A DNA stretch of 27,096 nucleotides, taken from positions 1-27,096 of the forward strand of contig JALRLQ010000014.1 of assembly GCA_023254365.1 (NCBI GenBank), written 5' to 3'. The notes under the pieces are model-generated. The model made no database searches. It was not told the origin of the DNA and saw only the letters and a list, made by a program, of their open reading frames with translations. Of the stretch, positions 26,801-27,096 are shown one piece after another (the first letter of the stretch is position 1; each line of letters opens with the position of its first letter). This stretch comes from Candidatus Poseidonia sp. GTDB taxonomy: Archaea; Thermoplasmatota; Poseidoniia; Poseidoniales; Poseidoniaceae. A program made the translations under genes and the position numbers.

Positions 26801-26921
26801 CATTGCCGAGGCCACCGCCAATCGCTTGCTTGTCAAGGTGATGCCGGGCGACGAAGAGGCGCTGCTTCAGGTCATTCACCTTGCCGAGGTGGAGTATGCT
26901 CGAACACGGCGGTTTTGGTGA
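23895..26921 (+). CDS. Lhr-like superfamily 2 DEAD/DEAH helicase with C-terminal zinc site
   Basis: The 1008-residue protein has all core motifs: APTGSGKT at 44-51 (Walker A), ITPLRALNRD at 75-84, TPET at 126-129, DEVHD at 152-156, SAT at 187-189, CTSSLELGIDVG at 315-326 and QRVGRADHR at 345-353. This RADHR-type motif VI, followed by a long winged-helix and core region, is typical of Lhr helicases, which act on DNA or RNA:DNA hybrids in repair. Near the end, Cys890-x2-Cys893 and Cys913-x2-Cys916 with further Cys889 and Cys923 form a likely zinc ribbon. A helix-hairpin-like stretch (LMGRGIAEATANRLL) follows, resembling that of other DNA helicases. GGAGGGGAGAGT precedes the ATG at 23895 and supports the start. 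Confidence 0.92.
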   Translation: MSRVFFRLHPSLRAALEEKGWSATPVQENVIPDLVEGHDRVVVAPTGSGKTMAGILPLFHRCLTEGWPSLSILYITPLRALNRDVDRRLRELAAAVGLTVDVRHGDTTQAQRAKQTRRPPNLLVTTPETFQLMFTGKNLRSMLSTVQAVVVDEVHDVVASERGWQLSVGLARLEALTGRPVQRLGRSATVGNPEAVAEWLSARDCQPLITTGDRITELTVESPAVTPEDEIGFAEMALPSPRQHASYRHLCGILRTQAPCLVFVNSRSEAETLASRLQVMAPDLKVGVHHGSLAAETRQQMEDELREGQLAGLVCTSSLELGIDVGSVSRIVQLHSPKSVDRMLQRVGRADHRLGGIGRGHVISWDVDHLLEATVVAKRAMDGDIEPTVWRNRPVTIAANQLVLMAHAFKAVNIDEATRLLSAAPQFDGWTRDDTEAVLQVLAENWILRYTPKPTELPWYRWPKAVYAIAREEASARGETLPEELPLYTTPDEALPRLYTERSVDVPKRFATGWFSTAGRTRDWVSNHLSMIPDKRTYRVRDAVTRQSLGNVDEAFVLSLNAAGEDDDGSPRRFVIAGRTWLIVDADPEQSELLVSPVSDHGSAPHWLGELPPVPETVAREVGYVRHLIAHDLGILPAPKQPDLDPLGLVERRTSTLAEYPLDDETKSMLAQTITEHLDATGTLPTDRVMTVEERDDALVLNSCQGSTINEALGHFLLAMASTKTGSWGRLVVEPTRIALQVADVRPEQLVTWLLETPPDAIEQLLSITVPNSRQVRWRFAQVAKVFGILRHGVDPRRINLQALLRKYRGTIVMEEVLSKLFHERMDVVGASDVLRGLQSGVLSIEITARGPMGLSNQTQQQMLLPNWDNAAIRERLKQRLVNERAVLCCLRCHGVRRFRVARFTSMEKPGYCLKCGGNRLACAREGLQEMLEKWVASEDTKDQDRMMKNADLVANRGLEAIMCLMGRGIAEATANRLLVKVMPGDEEALLQVIHLAEVEYARTRRFW

Positions 26922-26961
26922 TTTCAACGGACACTTCTGGTAACGACCATGTTAGAAAAAT

Positions 26962-26969
26962 GATATTTG
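26962..26969 (+). promoter_or_regulatory. TATA-like box of the gene at 26991
   Basis: GATATTTG is centred about 26 bases before ATG at 26991, the usual distance for a leaderless transcript. Confidence 0.5.
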
Positions 26970-26990
26970 CAGGGTTGTTTTCGTAAGGAT

Positions 26991-27096
26991 ATGCGCCAGT
27001 GGTTGGTCGCCGTCATCGTGTTGGCCGTCTTCATGGCGCCCATGCTGGATGCATCATCCACCTTGGCAGGAACCAATCCCGTCAAACAAACCAGTC
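26991..27096 (+). CDS. N-terminus of a secreted protein (partial)
   Basis: The frame starts with a signal peptide: a short basic-polar start (MRQ), a hydrophobic core WLVAVIVLAVFMAPML, then small residues DASSTLAG suitable for cleavage. It stays open to the window edge (about 35 codons), so the mature protein is unseen. The TATA-like box at 26962-26969 fits this start. It could be another surface protein like those at 7546 and 18741. Confidence 0.7.
   Translation, partial: MRQWLVAVIVLAVFMAPMLDASSTLAGTNPVKQTS

Overview
The window looks like chromosomal DNA from a planktonic archaeon, most likely a Marine Group II (Poseidoniia)-type member of the Thermoplasmatota. The domain is supported by a Sec61-beta subunit, an MC1 chromatin protein, an Hjc-type resolvase, a Ser/His/Asp signal peptidase, an Lhr-type helicase, and TATA-like boxes about 25-30 bases upstream of start codons (leaderless promoters). 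The narrower placement is inferred from compact gene packing, moderately high GC and very large secreted proteins with one C-terminal anchor. No rRNA, tRNA, CRISPR array or insertion sequence was seen.

Layout. 1-866 (-) is the main part of an NSUN2/NOP2-type RNA m5C methyltransferase, cut by the window edge. 908-2275 (+) is a polytopic membrane protein, followed by a small unknown gene. 2728-4720 (-) reads as an operon: TupA-like ATP-grasp enzyme, unknown helical protein, Sec61-beta. 4827-5357 (+) encodes a helix-hairpin-helix protein with a histone-H1-like Lys/Ala tail, followed by a possible 60-residue Cys-containing protein. 5571-6671 (-) is a Xer-type tyrosine recombinase, 6864-7130 (-) is MC1, and 7277-7513 (-) is a stand-alone Lrp/AsnC effector domain. 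7546-12840 (-) is a 1764-residue secreted membrane-anchored protein with TIGR03790-like, PA14, LamG and CARDB-like regions.

12989-13627 (+) is a macrodomain protein, facing an unknown gene. 14232-15689 (+) is a site-2 protease. 15664-16395 (-) and 16470-17222 (+) are divergent genes for an Hjc-like nuclease and an RNase H/RuvC-like protein. 17204-18598 (-) is a signal peptidase I with a small two-TM partner. 18741-23816 (+) is a second giant surface protein (1691 residues) with an acidic tail. 23895-26921 (+) is an Lhr-like helicase with a C-terminal zinc site. A secreted protein begins at 26991 and leaves the window.

Two themes recur. One is envelope and secretion: Sec61-beta, signal peptidase, site-2 protease, two giant surface proteins and an ATP-grasp enzyme that may modify a surface polymer. 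The other is DNA architecture and recombination: an H1-like protein, MC1, Xer, an Hjc-like nuclease, an RNase H-fold protein and Lhr. The most notable observations are an apparently split TIGR03790 domain carrying PA14 and LamG insertions, the HhH/H1-like chromatin protein, and the divergent pair of nuclease-fold genes.
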